Of a stretch of 64,000 bases of DNA, positions 25,295-33,360 are shown in pieces. Source of the DNA: UBA8919 sp041658185. Lineage in GTDB: Bacteria > Elusimicrobiota > UBA8919. The notes below the pieces were generated by a model. That model was not told where the DNA came from. It was given only the letters and a program-made list of their open reading frames with translations, and made no database searches. Made by a program: the position numbers and the translations under genes. How positions within the stretch are numbered: the stretch's first letter is position 1; each line of letters begins with the position of its first letter. Location of the stretch: the NCBI GenBank assembly GCA_041658185.1, contig JBBAAR010000010.1, positions 37,297-101,296 on the forward strand, given 5' to 3'.

Positions 25295-25504
25295 ATGTGC
25301 CTGGCAATTCCCGGAAAAATTATTCTAATAAAAGATAATATTGCTGATGTTGATTTCGGAGGCATCGGGCGAAAAGTCGGGCTTGACCTTTTACCCGATG
25401 CGAAAATCGGGGATTACATAATTGTTCACGCCGGTTTTGCGATTCAAATACTTGATACCGACGACGCAAAAGAACGGCTTGATATATTCAAAAAAATTCT
25501 CTGA
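25295..25504 (+). CDS. hypC: Hydrogenase maturation chaperone HypC
   Basis: A 69-residue HypC/HupF protein. It begins MCLAIPGK, where Cys2 is the essential residue that carries the Fe(CN)2CO precursor with HypD, and includes the typical VDFGGIGRKVGLDLLPDAKIGDYIIVHAGFA-type barrel (written here in part). It is the first gene of hypC-hypD-hypE. A near-consensus promoter lies so close that the mRNA should be leaderless. No hydrogenase structural genes, hypA, hypB or hypF are in the window. Confidence 0.95.
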   Translation: MCLAIPGKIILIKDNIADVDFGGIGRKVGLDLLPDAKIGDYIIVHAGFAIQILDTDDAKERLDIFKKIL

Positions 25505-25555
25505 CGATAAAGTATAACAAATGTTATATTTGTCAGACGAGCAAATTTGTTTTAT

Positions 25556-26599
25556 ATGACTACTTTTATTAAAAAAATAAAATCATTGGCAATAAAAAAA
25601 ACAAACATTATGGAAGTTTGCGGGACACACACGATGGCGATTGCTTCGTCCGGTATAAAATCACTTCTTCCAAAAAATATAAACTTGATTTCTGGTCCCG
25701 GTTGTCCGGTTTGCGTAACGCCGGCGGGAATTATTGATTCCGCAATTGAACTTGCAAAAAACAAATGTATTATCGTCACTTTCGGAGATATGTTGAAAGT
25801 TCCGGGAAGCATTTCCTCTTTGGAAAAAGAAAAATCAAACGGGTGCGATATAAGAATCGTTTATTCGGCCGGCGATTCTATTAAAATTGCTAAAAATAAT
25901 CCGGAAAAAGAAGTGGTTTTTGTCGGAGTGGGGTTTGAAACCACCTCGCCGACGATAGCTGCCACAGTCAAAATTGCAGACAAGGAAAAAATTAAAAATT
26001 TTTCCGTGATACCGGCATTCAAATTAATTCCACCGGCACTAAAAATAATTCTTGGGCAAAAAAAAATAAAAATTGACGCTTTTATCCTTCCGGGGCATGT
26101 TTCGGCAATTATCGGCTGCCAACCGTACGGATTTATTTCGGAAAAATTCAATACACCCGCTGTAATTACCGGGTTTGAACCGTCGGATATACTTGAAGGA
26201 ATTTTTTCAATACTAAAACAAATTAAATCAAATAAACCGGAAATTAAAATTCAATATAAACGTGCCGTAAAACCACAAGGAAATCCTTTTGCCGTGAAAC
26301 TTTTATATTCTGTATTTGAAGAAACGGACTCTCAATGGCGAGGAATCGGAATTATTAAAAATTCGGGATTAAAATTCACAAAAAAATATGAAAACTACGA
26401 CGCTTTGAAAAAATTCAAAATAAAAATTAAAAATATAAAAGAACCGGCGGGCTGTTTGTGCGGGAAAGTGTTGACAGGAATTGCAAAACCTCAACAGTGC
26501 GGATACTTCGGGAAAAACTGCACGCCGTTAAATCCGATAGGACCTTGTATGGTTTCATCCGAAGGCACTTGCGCCGCATATTATAAATATGGATTTTGA
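25556..26599 (+). CDS. hypD: Hydrogenase maturation protein HypD
   Basis: A 347-residue iron-sulfur scaffold for assembly of the NiFe-hydrogenase Fe(CN)2CO group. It shows MEVCGTHTMAI, GPGCPVCVTP, GFETTSPTIA and the C-terminal Cys-rich block CLCGKVLTG, PQQCGYFGKNC and GPCMVSSEGTCAAY. I chose the ATG at 25556; a TTG three codons earlier is possible and neither has a ribosome site. An inverted repeat (CTGAC at 25501, GTCAG at 25532, with ACAAAT/ATTTGT inside) lies between hypC and hypD and may modulate read-through. Codons near 26411-26445 show seven-base periodicity in an AT-rich lysine stretch. Confidence 0.95.
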   Translation: MTTFIKKIKSLAIKKTNIMEVCGTHTMAIASSGIKSLLPKNINLISGPGCPVCVTPAGIIDSAIELAKNKCIIVTFGDMLKVPGSISSLEKEKSNGCDIRIVYSAGDSIKIAKNNPEKEVVFVGVGFETTSPTIAATVKIADKEKIKNFSVIPAFKLIPPALKIILGQKKIKIDAFILPGHVSAIIGCQPYGFISEKFNTPAVITGFEPSDILEGIFSILKQIKSNKPEIKIQYKRAVKPQGNPFAVKLLYSVFEETDSQWRGIGIIKNSGLKFTKKYENYDALKKFKIKIKNIKEPAGCLCGKVLTGIAKPQQCGYFGKNCTPLNPIGPCMVSSEGTCAAYYKYGF

Positions 26600-26649
26600 C
26601 AGTTTTTACTATATTTCAAAAATTGATTTTCAGACGGTAGAACATATAT

Positions 26650-26714
26650 CTATTCAACTGGTTTCGCAACTACGAAAGTAGCGACCGCAGGGAGTCCCTT
26701 TAGGGATTGAATAG
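26650..26714. repeat. Dispersed repeat copy between hypD and hypE
   Basis: The element is bounded by perfect 8-base inverted repeats CTATTCAA (26650-26657) and TTGAATAG (26707-26714). It contains GCAACTACGAAAGTAGCGACC and the core AGGGAGTCCCTTTAGGGA (26689-26706). The reverse complement matches the copy at 15392-15455. Confidence 0.75.
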
Positions 26715-26743
26715 ATTTGCAAAACAATATAAAACAATATTAT

Positions 26744-27754
26744 ATGCAAAACAAAAAAATAATATTATCAGATGGGGCGGGAGGAAAATCAACCCATAAT
26801 TTAATCAAAAATATATTTCTTAAAAAATTGGGCAATCCTATATTAAACCGACTTGACGATTCTGCAATCTGCAATCTGCAATCTGCAATCTGCAATCTTG
26901 TTTTTACAACTGACTCATATGTAGTAAAACCGATTTTTTTTCCCGGAGGAGACATCGGAAAACTTTCCGTCTGTGGAACAATCAATGATTTGGCAGTTAT
27001 GGGTGCTAAACCCCTCTATATTTCGCTTGCTTTTATTCTTGAAGACGGTCTTGAGATAGAAAAACTGGAAAAAATTGTTTCATCAATCGCCGAAACATCA
27101 AAAAAAGCGGGTGTGAAAATTGTTTGCGGCGATACAAAAGTAGTTGAAAAAGGTTCAGGAGATGAAATTTTTATAAACACATCCGGGATAGGAATCGTGA
27201 ACGAAAAATTAAACATTTCAGGGCATAATGCGAGACCCGGCGACACCGTAATAATATCCGGAACAATTGCAGAGCACGGGATAGCAGTATTAAATGCACG
27301 GCAGGAATTGGGTCTGACGGGTCATCTCAAAAGCGATGTCGCACCGTTAAACAATCTTGTTAAAAAAATGCTTAAAGCAGGAGAAATTCATGTAATGCGC
27401 GACCCGACCCGGGGCGGAGTGGCGACGACACTCAACGAAATTGCCGAACAGTCAAATGCCGGAATTGAAATTGATGAGAAAAAAATACCGATAAAAAAAT
27501 CCGTAAAAGTCGCTTGCGATATGCTCGGATTGGACCCGCTTTATATTGCAAACGAAGGAAAACTTATTGCAATTGTAAATGAAAAAGATACTCAAAAAAT
27601 ATTATCAGCAATGAAAAAACATACTCTCGGAAAAAATTCAGAAATTATAGGAAAGATTATTTCAAAACCAAAAGGCGTGTACCTTAAAACCAAAATCGGC
27701 GGGAACAGAATTCTTCAAATACTTGACGGCGACCAACTCCCGAGAATTTGTTAA
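26744..27754 (+). CDS. hypE: Hydrogenase maturation protein HypE (carbamoyl dehydratase)
   Basis: A 336-residue PurM-like enzyme that dehydrates the thiocarboxamide on its own C-terminal Cys to thiocyanate, supplying cyanide for the hydrogenase Fe site. It has LSDGAGGKSTH, FTTDSYVVKPIFFPGGDIG, ARPGDTVIISG and MRDPTRGGVATTLNE, and ends in PRIC with the essential terminal Cys. I chose the ATG at 26744 because it gives the canonical start; no ribosome site is seen. Unusually, residues 40-51 (a repeated SAICNLQ unit) are encoded by five tandem copies of a heptanucleotide inserted between LDD and FTTDSY. Confidence 0.95.
   Translation: MQNKKIILSDGAGGKSTHNLIKNIFLKKLGNPILNRLDDSAICNLQSAICNLVFTTDSYVVKPIFFPGGDIGKLSVCGTINDLAVMGAKPLYISLAFILEDGLEIEKLEKIVSSIAETSKKAGVKIVCGDTKVVEKGSGDEIFINTSGIGIVNEKLNISGHNARPGDTVIISGTIAEHGIAVLNARQELGLTGHLKSDVAPLNNLVKKMLKAGEIHVMRDPTRGGVATTLNEIAEQSNAGIEIDEKKIPIKKSVKVACDMLGLDPLYIANEGKLIAIVNEKDTQKILSAMKKHTLGKNSEIIGKIISKPKGVYLKTKIGGNRILQILDGDQLPRIC
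26861..26895. repeat. Tandem heptanucleotide (TCTGCAA)x5 inside hypE
   Basis: Five exact copies of TCTGCAA followed by TCT. Three units equal 21 bases, so the array adds the peptide repeat ICNLQSA in frame. Loss or gain of one or two units would frameshift hypE near codon 40. Confidence 0.9.
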
Positions 27755-27775
27755 AAACCAAAAATAGTGCAGTCC

Positions 27776-28891
27776 TTATCGGAGATATTTTTTGAGAAAT
27801 ATATTTTTTTCCTGACGGAACTTTTCTGTTTTTATGCTTTCCCTTATTCTTTGCGCCAGGGTCAGCATAAAAGTCAAATTGTGCAAAGTGGCTAACCGCA
27901 GCCCTAAAATTTCATCACAGCGGAATAAATGACTCAGGTATGCTCTTGTGAAATTTTTACAGGCATAACAATCGCACTCTACATCTAACGGCGAAAAATC
28001 ATTTTTATACTCGGCATTTTTTATATTTATTTTTCCCGTTGATGTAAGTGCCTGCCCGTTTCTTGCATTTCTCGTAGGAAGAACGCAGTCAAACATATCA
28101 ATCCCTCTTTCAACGCATTCCCATAAATCCTCCGGCGTGCCGACTCCCATCAGGTATCTCGGATTGTTTTCCGGCAGAAACTTTTCCGCATCCGTTATTA
28201 TATCGTACATCAACTCATTCGGTTCACCGACGGACAATCCGCCGAGCGCATAACCGTCAAAATCCAGTTCAACCGTCTTCTCTGCTGACTCTTTCCGCAA
28301 ATCGCCGTATGTAGAACCTTGCACGATTCCGAATAACAATTGCTCCGTCTCTCTTCTTTCGTCCCTAATTTTGCTCCTTTTTGCCCAGCGTAGCGTCGTT
28401 TCCATTGATGATTTTGCATAATCATGCTCAACCGGATAAGCCACACACTCGTCTAAAACCATCATAATGTCGGAGCCGAAAATTTGCTGAATTTCAATAA
28501 CCTTTTCGGGAGAAAAAAAATGCTTTGAACCGTCTATGTGCGATGTGAACTCAACGCCTTCTTCCGTGATTTTTCTCAATTTTGAGTGTGAGAAAACCTG
28601 AAAACCGCCGGAATCGGTCAAGAGCGGTTTTTGCCAATTGATAAACTTATGCAAACCACCGGCATTTTTTATCACTTCAATTCCGGGCCGTAGATATAAA
28701 TGATAGGTATTGCCTAAAATAATTTGTGCGTTTATTTCAACAAGTTCGGCAGGTGAAAGCGTCTTAACGGTGCCGAGCGTGCCGACGGGCATAAAACAAG
28801 GCGTCTCTATATTTCCGTGTGCAGTGTGTAAAATCCCGACGCGTGCAGACCCGCTTTTTTTTAATAATTTAAAACTCTTTATTTTTTCCAT
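27776..28891 (-). CDS. tgt: Queuine tRNA-ribosyltransferase
   Basis: A 371-residue TGT that exchanges guanine 34 for preQ1/queuine in tRNAs with GUN anticodons. Signature blocks are MPVGTLGTVKTLSP, NTYHLYLRPG, LLTDSGGFQVFS, LFGIVQGS, ALGGLSVGEP and RYLMGVGTPEDL. The catalytic Asp is in DMFDCVLPTRNARNG and the zinc site is CDCYACKNFTRAYLSHLF. I prefer the ATG at 28891 over an upstream TTG. The segment IRDERRETEQ, just before LFGIVQG, is encoded by seven-base-period sequence and is slightly longer than usual. Confidence 0.94.
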   Translation of the reverse strand: MEKIKSFKLLKKSGSARVGILHTAHGNIETPCFMPVGTLGTVKTLSPAELVEINAQIILGNTYHLYLRPGIEVIKNAGGLHKFINWQKPLLTDSGGFQVFSHSKLRKITEEGVEFTSHIDGSKHFFSPEKVIEIQQIFGSDIMMVLDECVAYPVEHDYAKSSMETTLRWAKRSKIRDERRETEQLLFGIVQGSTYGDLRKESAEKTVELDFDGYALGGLSVGEPNELMYDIITDAEKFLPENNPRYLMGVGTPEDLWECVERGIDMFDCVLPTRNARNGQALTSTGKINIKNAEYKNDFSPLDVECDCYACKNFTRAYLSHLFRCDEILGLRLATLHNLTFMLTLAQRIRESIKTEKFRQEKNIFLKKYLR

Positions 28892-28909
28892 TGTGAGCAA
28901 ACAAAATTT

Positions 28910-29215
28910 TTATTTTCCAATAAAATTACTTAAAGAATTTAAAAACAATACTGTGGAAAATGATATTACAAGAAGTATCGTGATACTTCCTAAAACGAGT
29001 TTTAATATAGGAAGTCGACTTTGCATTATCTTTTTAACAATAAAAACATGACAAACTTCGAATAGTATAATAACAATAATGAGCAGAAAAAAAGACTTTA
29101 TAGAGTAATCTATTATAATGTCTTTTAACAAAACCACCACAACTTCAAAAGAATAAAAACATAATATAGCCAAAATAAGTGAAAAAATCTTATTTTTATA
29201 ATTTCTTATATTCAT
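28910..29215 (-). CDS. Small integral membrane protein, unknown
   Basis: A 101-residue protein with three hydrophobic segments (about residues 10-30, 38-60 and 70-94) separated by short basic loops. I recognise no family. It ends 18 bases before tgt on the same strand and could be co-transcribed. The consistent hydropathy supports a real gene. Confidence 0.55.
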   Translation of the reverse strand: MNIRNYKNKIFSLILAILCFYSFEVVVVLLKDIIIDYSIKSFFLLIIVIILFEVCHVFIVKKIMQSRLPILKLVLGSITILLVISFSTVLFLNSLSNFIGK

Positions 29216-29250
29216 AACTAATAACCATTTTTAATATTACAACTACACAG

Positions 29251-29359
29251 AGCGAGGGAAAAATTTCTGAAGAGCCTCAATTTACGACTTATTCGTTCCA
29301 GGAGTAAATTGCAGAGCGAGTTCTAACGAGCGTCTCAAAGAAATTTGTTCCTGAGCGGC
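29251..29359. repeat. Dispersed MITE-like repeat copy
   Basis: About 109 bases bounded by AGCGAGGGAAAAATTTC (left) and AAATTTGTTCCTGAGCGGC (right), with internal GAGCGAG and ACGAGCG blocks. It ends three bases beyond the HD-domain gene stop and resembles the copies at 12975 and 57490. Confidence 0.6.
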
Positions 29360-29362
29360 ATT

Positions 29363-30028
29363 TTACAAAAACTTGTTGCCGTTGATATACAGTATAAACA
29401 TGCAGTCAAAATACTTTGCCGCTTTTTTGAGAAGCATCGTCCTTTCAAGAAAAATCTCAAAATACTCGCCGATGTCAATAACATTCGTATCAATTGTTAA
29501 TTCCAAAGAAATTGTTTTTGACTTGGCGTCAACCCGTAGAAAAGAGTTTTTACAGGACAGATTCACCCGAGTGTGTTTGTCAAGACCCTTACCATTCGGG
29601 CTTCTTACCCTTGAAAAATGGACATCGGTCTTATCGCCTAAAATTACCGCGGCGGTTATATGGGAGTTCGGAATAATATCTTTTTCCTCGTGAGAACCGA
29701 CTGCACTTAATATGCTCAGAATTTCCTTATACGGCATCCCGAGACGCTCTAAAATCCGTTTTGACAAAATTGCGCCGGACAATGCCTGATGGTGTCTGTC
29801 TATGGCGTTTCCTATATCGTGAAGATACGCGGCGATTTTTGCAAGTTCAATATCCCTCTTCGGATAACCAAGATACGAAAGAACATTGCCGGCAATTGAC
29901 GACGACAACTTTGCATGCCTTAACCCATGCTCCTTGTATCCGATAGCGGCAAAATTTTTATCCGCCGTGTCAAGAAGCATCTTCACATATTCATCATTCA
30001 TCACATCGTTAAAAGTTATTTCAGCCAT
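29363..30028 (-). CDS. HD-domain phosphohydrolase
   Basis: A 221-residue metal-dependent phosphohydrolase. The HD signature is intact: His38 (GLRHAK), His70-Asp71 (AAYLHDIGN), His113 (GSHEEKD) and a following Asp132. A second alpha/beta domain (about 140-221) follows. Related proteins hydrolyse nucleotides or cyclic nucleotides, but the substrate is unknown. The start overlaps the AEC transporter end by 13 bases, so the two are co-translated. Confidence 0.82.
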   Translation of the reverse strand: MAEITFNDVMNDEYVKMLLDTADKNFAAIGYKEHGLRHAKLSSSIAGNVLSYLGYPKRDIELAKIAAYLHDIGNAIDRHHQALSGAILSKRILERLGMPYKEILSILSAVGSHEEKDIIPNSHITAAVILGDKTDVHFSRVRSPNGKGLDKHTRVNLSCKNSFLRVDAKSKTISLELTIDTNVIDIGEYFEIFLERTMLLKKAAKYFDCMFILYINGNKFL

Positions 30029-30894
30029 AAAACCAATGGGATTACAATTAAAGTCATAACCAGCCCGACCGCTATCATAGACGACGCAAAAGAATAATCA
30101 GCATCATATTTTTTGTTGAGAATGTATGTGTTGACCGCAGACGGCATGGAACTCGTTAAAAGACAAACTCCCTTCACGGTACCCGTTATATTAAAAACTT
30201 TGCAGAAAATATATGCTGCGATTAGCCCGCCGAACATCCGGAAAAAAACTCCTGCGAAAACTTTTTTGAGTATAGAAACACTGATTGACCGTATTTGATA
30301 ACCGACAAGGCACAACATCACGGGAAGCGTAACGGAACTTAACATTTTTGAAAAATGTATTAGTCCGTCTGTTAATTTAATGTCTGTTAAATTCAAAAAA
30401 ATCCCGAAAAACGCAAAATACAATACCGGCAGGCGAAAAATCTCTTTTAACGAGCCGGATACAAACCACAATCCGAAAGTAAAATGCAAAACGGTCAGTG
30501 TTATGTTGTATATTATAGCATAAAAAGTGCCGTCTTTTCCAAAAAAAACCGTGTTCAGAGGAATTGCAAGATATGCGGAGTTCATAAAAATAATCGGCAG
30601 GGCGACATCGCGGAAATTACTTTCAAAAATTTTTGAATGCAGAATTGCCAATAACACACCGAAAAAACATACTGCTAAAACGGTAAAAATCACGCTTTTT
30701 GCATTAACTATATTTTCCGATAAAGGCGTTGACCACATCGCGAAAAAAACAAAAATCGGAATTAAAAAATAGAGGGCAAAATTGACGAAATAATTTATAA
30801 GCAATTCCGCATTCTTAAATTTTAATTTTGTAAAAATCCAGCCGATAAAAATATACGGGATGATTTTGGCAAGCAAACTGAATAGCAAATCCAT
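30016..30894 (-). CDS. AEC-family transporter (auxin efflux carrier-like)
   Basis: A 292-residue inner-membrane protein with about ten spans and the AEC/PIN internal duplication: LINYFVNFALYFLIPIFVF near the N-terminus, and LPVMLCLVGYQI and VCLLTSSMPSAVNTYILNKKY in the second half. Bacterial members export malate, malonate or related anions. Substrate is unknown. It is divergent from the SurA-like gene, with a 95-base shared upstream region. Confidence 0.85.
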   Translation of the reverse strand: MDLLFSLLAKIIPYIFIGWIFTKLKFKNAELLINYFVNFALYFLIPIFVFFAMWSTPLSENIVNAKSVIFTVLAVCFFGVLLAILHSKIFESNFRDVALPIIFMNSAYLAIPLNTVFFGKDGTFYAIIYNITLTVLHFTFGLWFVSGSLKEIFRLPVLYFAFFGIFLNLTDIKLTDGLIHFSKMLSSVTLPVMLCLVGYQIRSISVSILKKVFAGVFFRMFGGLIAAYIFCKVFNITGTVKGVCLLTSSMPSAVNTYILNKKYDADYSFASSMIAVGLVMTLIVIPLVLWLK

Positions 30895-30916
30895 TTTTAT
30901 ATTTTACAAAAAAATG

Positions 30917-30945
30917 TTGACTTTTGGAAGCAAAAAAAATATAAT
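30917..30945 (+). promoter_or_regulatory. Consensus promoter of the SurA-like gene
   Basis: TTGACT (30917-30922), 17 bases, TATAAT (30940-30945). A small hairpin CCGCC-GA-GGCGG (30958-30969) lies in the leader and GGGAGG (30973-30978) serves the ATG at 30989. The promoter excludes any start upstream of about 30950. Confidence 0.85.
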
Positions 30946-30988
30946 TTGTCTCATCGTCCGCCGAGGCGGGCCGGGAGGCATTCATTTT

Positions 30989-31699
30989 ATGATGGATTTC
31001 ATACGAGTTCATAAAAAAACAATTCTATGGATTATTATAAGCGGCTTTGTATTTGCAACCTTCGTGGTTTTCGGCGCGGGCGGTTACCAGACTCGCGGAC
31101 ATGATACTGTTGCAACTGTCAACAATCAAAAGGTTTCTTACTCCGAGTTCAGCAAAGCGGTATCCCGGGCGATAGAAAATCAAAGGGAGCAAAAGAAAGA
31201 TGTAGAACTTACCGATACCGACTTACAGCAGATAAAAATGGGCGTGCTGCAGGATATGATTTCAGAGGAAGCGTTTTATCAAATTGCACTTAAATACGGA
31301 ATCACCGTAACCGATGCCGAAGTTGCGGCGCACCTTCGGCAAATACCGGCATTTCAGAAAAACGGGCAATTTGACCATCAAATATACTTTCAAACATTGC
31401 GTTACGGCTTAAAAATGAATTATGAAGAGTTTGAAAAATCAAGGAAACGGGCAATGGCAGTGGACAAGGTAAGGTTTCTGGTTTATCTTCTTTCAAAGGT
31501 TACGGACAAGGAAGCCGAAATGGAATATCTCAGGCGGAACGGGAATTTAAAAAATTTTATTAAGGAAAAGGACAAATTTGTTGAGACGCTCCGTAACGAA
31601 AAAAGAATTTTACTTTTCAACCAGTGGATAGCAATACTGCAGCAGAAAACAAAAATTCAGGACAATCTCGCAAAATTTGAACAGCAGGACAGAAGATAA
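30989..31699 (+). CDS. SurA/PpiD-type N-terminal chaperone domain protein lacking PPIase domain
   Basis: A 236-residue periplasm-facing protein with one N-terminal span (KTILWIIISGFVFATFVVF). It is followed by the SurA_N arrangement: VATVNNQKVSYSEFSKAV, QIKMGVLQDMISEEAFYQIA and YGITVTDAEVAAHLRQIPAF. The parvulin peptidyl-prolyl isomerase domain normally found after it is absent; the protein ends with a helical basic tail. It probably acts as a membrane-anchored chaperone for outer-membrane proteins. Start chosen from the promoter and GGGAGG ribosome site. Confidence 0.83.
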   Translation: MMDFIRVHKKTILWIIISGFVFATFVVFGAGGYQTRGHDTVATVNNQKVSYSEFSKAVSRAIENQREQKKDVELTDTDLQQIKMGVLQDMISEEAFYQIALKYGITVTDAEVAAHLRQIPAFQKNGQFDHQIYFQTLRYGLKMNYEEFEKSRKRAMAVDKVRFLVYLLSKVTDKEAEMEYLRRNGNLKNFIKEKDKFVETLRNEKRILLFNQWIAILQQKTKIQDNLAKFEQQDRR

Positions 31700-31702
31700 A
31701 TT

Positions 31703-32425
31703 ATGGAATTTTCAACGATTTTTTACTCTTTAATCGCAGGAGCAGCAACGATAGTCGGAACACTCCTCATTTTTTATTATGAGGACTATGCCAAAAAAAA
31801 TTCCGTCTATTTTATAAGTTTTGCGGCGGGTATTATGCTTGCGACATCATTTTTTCATCTGATACCCGAAGCAATAGAAATATCGGCAAATGTTCCCGCG
31901 TGGGTGCTTTGCGGATTTTTGATTTTTTACATAATTCAGAACTTTTTAGTAACGATTCATCCCTGCACCGACGAACACTGCGAGGTTCACCGGTTAGGCA
32001 TAATGTCGTTCATCGGACTTACCGTCCATTCGCTTTTAGACGGTATCGCAATAGCGGTCGGTTTTGAAGTTTCGTCAAAGATAGGACTGTTCACTGCAAT
32101 TGCCGTAATTTTGCATGAATTTCCGGAAGGACTTGTAACCACAGGAATTTTAATTCATACGGGCGAGGTAAGAAAAAAAATCTGGATTTATTCAATAATT
32201 GTAGCACTGGCAACACCATTTGGCGCAATCGCTTCGCTTTTATTTCTAAAAAATTTACCGCCTAACATTTTGGGCATGCTCCTGGCTATAACAGCGGGCT
32301 CTTTTATTTATCTGTCAGCAGCGGATTTAATTCCGGAAATTCATAAATCAAACAGAAAAATAAACAGTGTAATTTTAATATTCGGAATTTTTCTAATTTT
32401 AATACTTGGTAAAATTTTTCATTAA
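31703..32425 (+). CDS. ZIP-family metal transporter
   Basis: A 240-residue inner-membrane divalent metal importer with about eight spans. Span 2 has HLIPEAIE, span 4 HSLLDGIAIAVGFE and span 5 HEFPEGL, the conserved His/Asp/Glu metal ligands of ZIP proteins such as ZupT. A His/Cys-containing loop (HPCTDEHCEVH) before span 4 may bind metal. It starts three bases after the SurA-like gene, so the two are co-transcribed. Confidence 0.93.
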   Translation: MEFSTIFYSLIAGAATIVGTLLIFYYEDYAKKNSVYFISFAAGIMLATSFFHLIPEAIEISANVPAWVLCGFLIFYIIQNFLVTIHPCTDEHCEVHRLGIMSFIGLTVHSLLDGIAIAVGFEVSSKIGLFTAIAVILHEFPEGLVTTGILIHTGEVRKKIWIYSIIVALATPFGAIASLLFLKNLPPNILGMLLAITAGSFIYLSAADLIPEIHKSNRKINSVILIFGIFLILILGKIFH

Positions 32426-32502
32426 ATTATATTTCCTTAATGAATCTAAACCGGTAAGGCAGCATCTAACAGGAAAGAAACATACATACCGGGAGGGAAA
32501 TT

Positions 32503-32823
32503 ATGAGCGAAGTTATTTTGACAGATGCGAATTTTGATAATGAGGTTTTGAAATCACCGGTTCCTGTGCTTGTTGATTTCTGGGCAGTGTGGTGCGGACC
32601 CTGTCAGATGATAGCGCCGGTAATTGAGGAACTTGCAAAAGAATTCGCTGGAAAAATCAAGGTCGGAAAATTAAATGTAGATGAAAATCCGGAAAAATCA
32701 TCCGAGTTCGGCGTTTCTTCAATACCGACACTTCTGATTTTCAAAGACGGCAAAGTAGTTAAAAAAATCGTGGGGTTTTCAGGAAAACCAAAATTAGTTG
32801 CGGAGATAAATTCAGTTCTGTAA
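32503..32823 (+). CDS. trxA: Thioredoxin
   Basis: A 106-residue cytoplasmic thiol-disulfide oxidoreductase with the active site WCGPC (Cys31, Cys34), the cis-Pro loop SSIPTLLIF and the closing GFSGKPKLVAEI. A GGGAGG ribosome site lies eight bases before the ATG. Its 3' end overlaps the convergent maf gene by 12 bases. Confidence 0.96.
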   Translation: MSEVILTDANFDNEVLKSPVPVLVDFWAVWCGPCQMIAPVIEELAKEFAGKIKVGKLNVDENPEKSSEFGVSSIPTLLIFKDGKVVKKIVGFSGKPKLVAEINSVL

Positions 32824-33360
32824 TTTTTTCAGCATTTTTTGGAATTTTTTCAAAGGGAAACCGACGACATTCAGATAATCGCCTTTTATATTTTCCACAA
32901 AGCAATCGTCTTTTGATTGGATTGAATACGCCCCTGCCTTATCAAGATATTTTCCGCAGACATTTTTTATATTTTTTTCGGAAAGTTTTCTGAACCGAAC
33001 TGCTGTTTTTTCATAATCAACAATCTGCTTTTTATTGACGGTATCTAAAATCGCCACTCCCGTATAAACGAAATGTTCAGAACCGGAAAGTTTTCTTAAA
33101 ATTTTTATTGCTTCCTTTTTATTTTTCGGCTTTCCTATTATTTCTCCGTCCAAAACAACAATCGTATCCGCTCCTATAATTATTCCATTGCGACTGACAG
33201 CCCTTGCTTTTTTCAGAGCGAGAGATTTGACTGTTTGAGAGGGTTTTTTGCCGGAAATGTTTTCCGATATTTTCGGGTGAACGATTTCAAATTCGTATCC
33301 TGCATCTTTAAGTATTTTTTTTCGCTGAGGAGATGCCGAGGCGAGAATTAGTTTTGTCAT
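32812..33360 (-). CDS. maf: Maf-family nucleoside triphosphate pyrophosphatase
   Basis: A 182-residue house-cleaning pyrophosphatase acting on dTTP/UTP or modified nucleotides. It shows LASASPQRKKILKDAG, the SLALKKARAV and GADTIVVLDGEIIGKP blocks, and DKAGAYSIQSKDDCFVENIKG near the C-terminus (written in part). The start overlaps the amrS stop by four bases. Confidence 0.93.
   Translation of the reverse strand: MTKLILASASPQRKKILKDAGYEFEIVHPKISENISGKKPSQTVKSLALKKARAVSRNGIIIGADTIVVLDGEIIGKPKNKKEAIKILRKLSGSEHFVYTGVAILDTVNKKQIVDYEKTAVRFRKLSEKNIKNVCGKYLDKAGAYSIQSKDDCFVENIKGDYLNVVGFPLKKFQKMLKKLQN

Noticed and set aside
25295..27754. Complete NiFe hydrogenase locus
   Set aside because: Only the maturation genes hypC, hypD and hypE are present; no structural subunits, hypA, hypB or hypF occur in the window.
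30860..30988. N-terminal extension of the SurA-like gene
   Set aside because: A consensus promoter (30917-30945) and a GGGAGG ribosome site show that translation begins at 30989.
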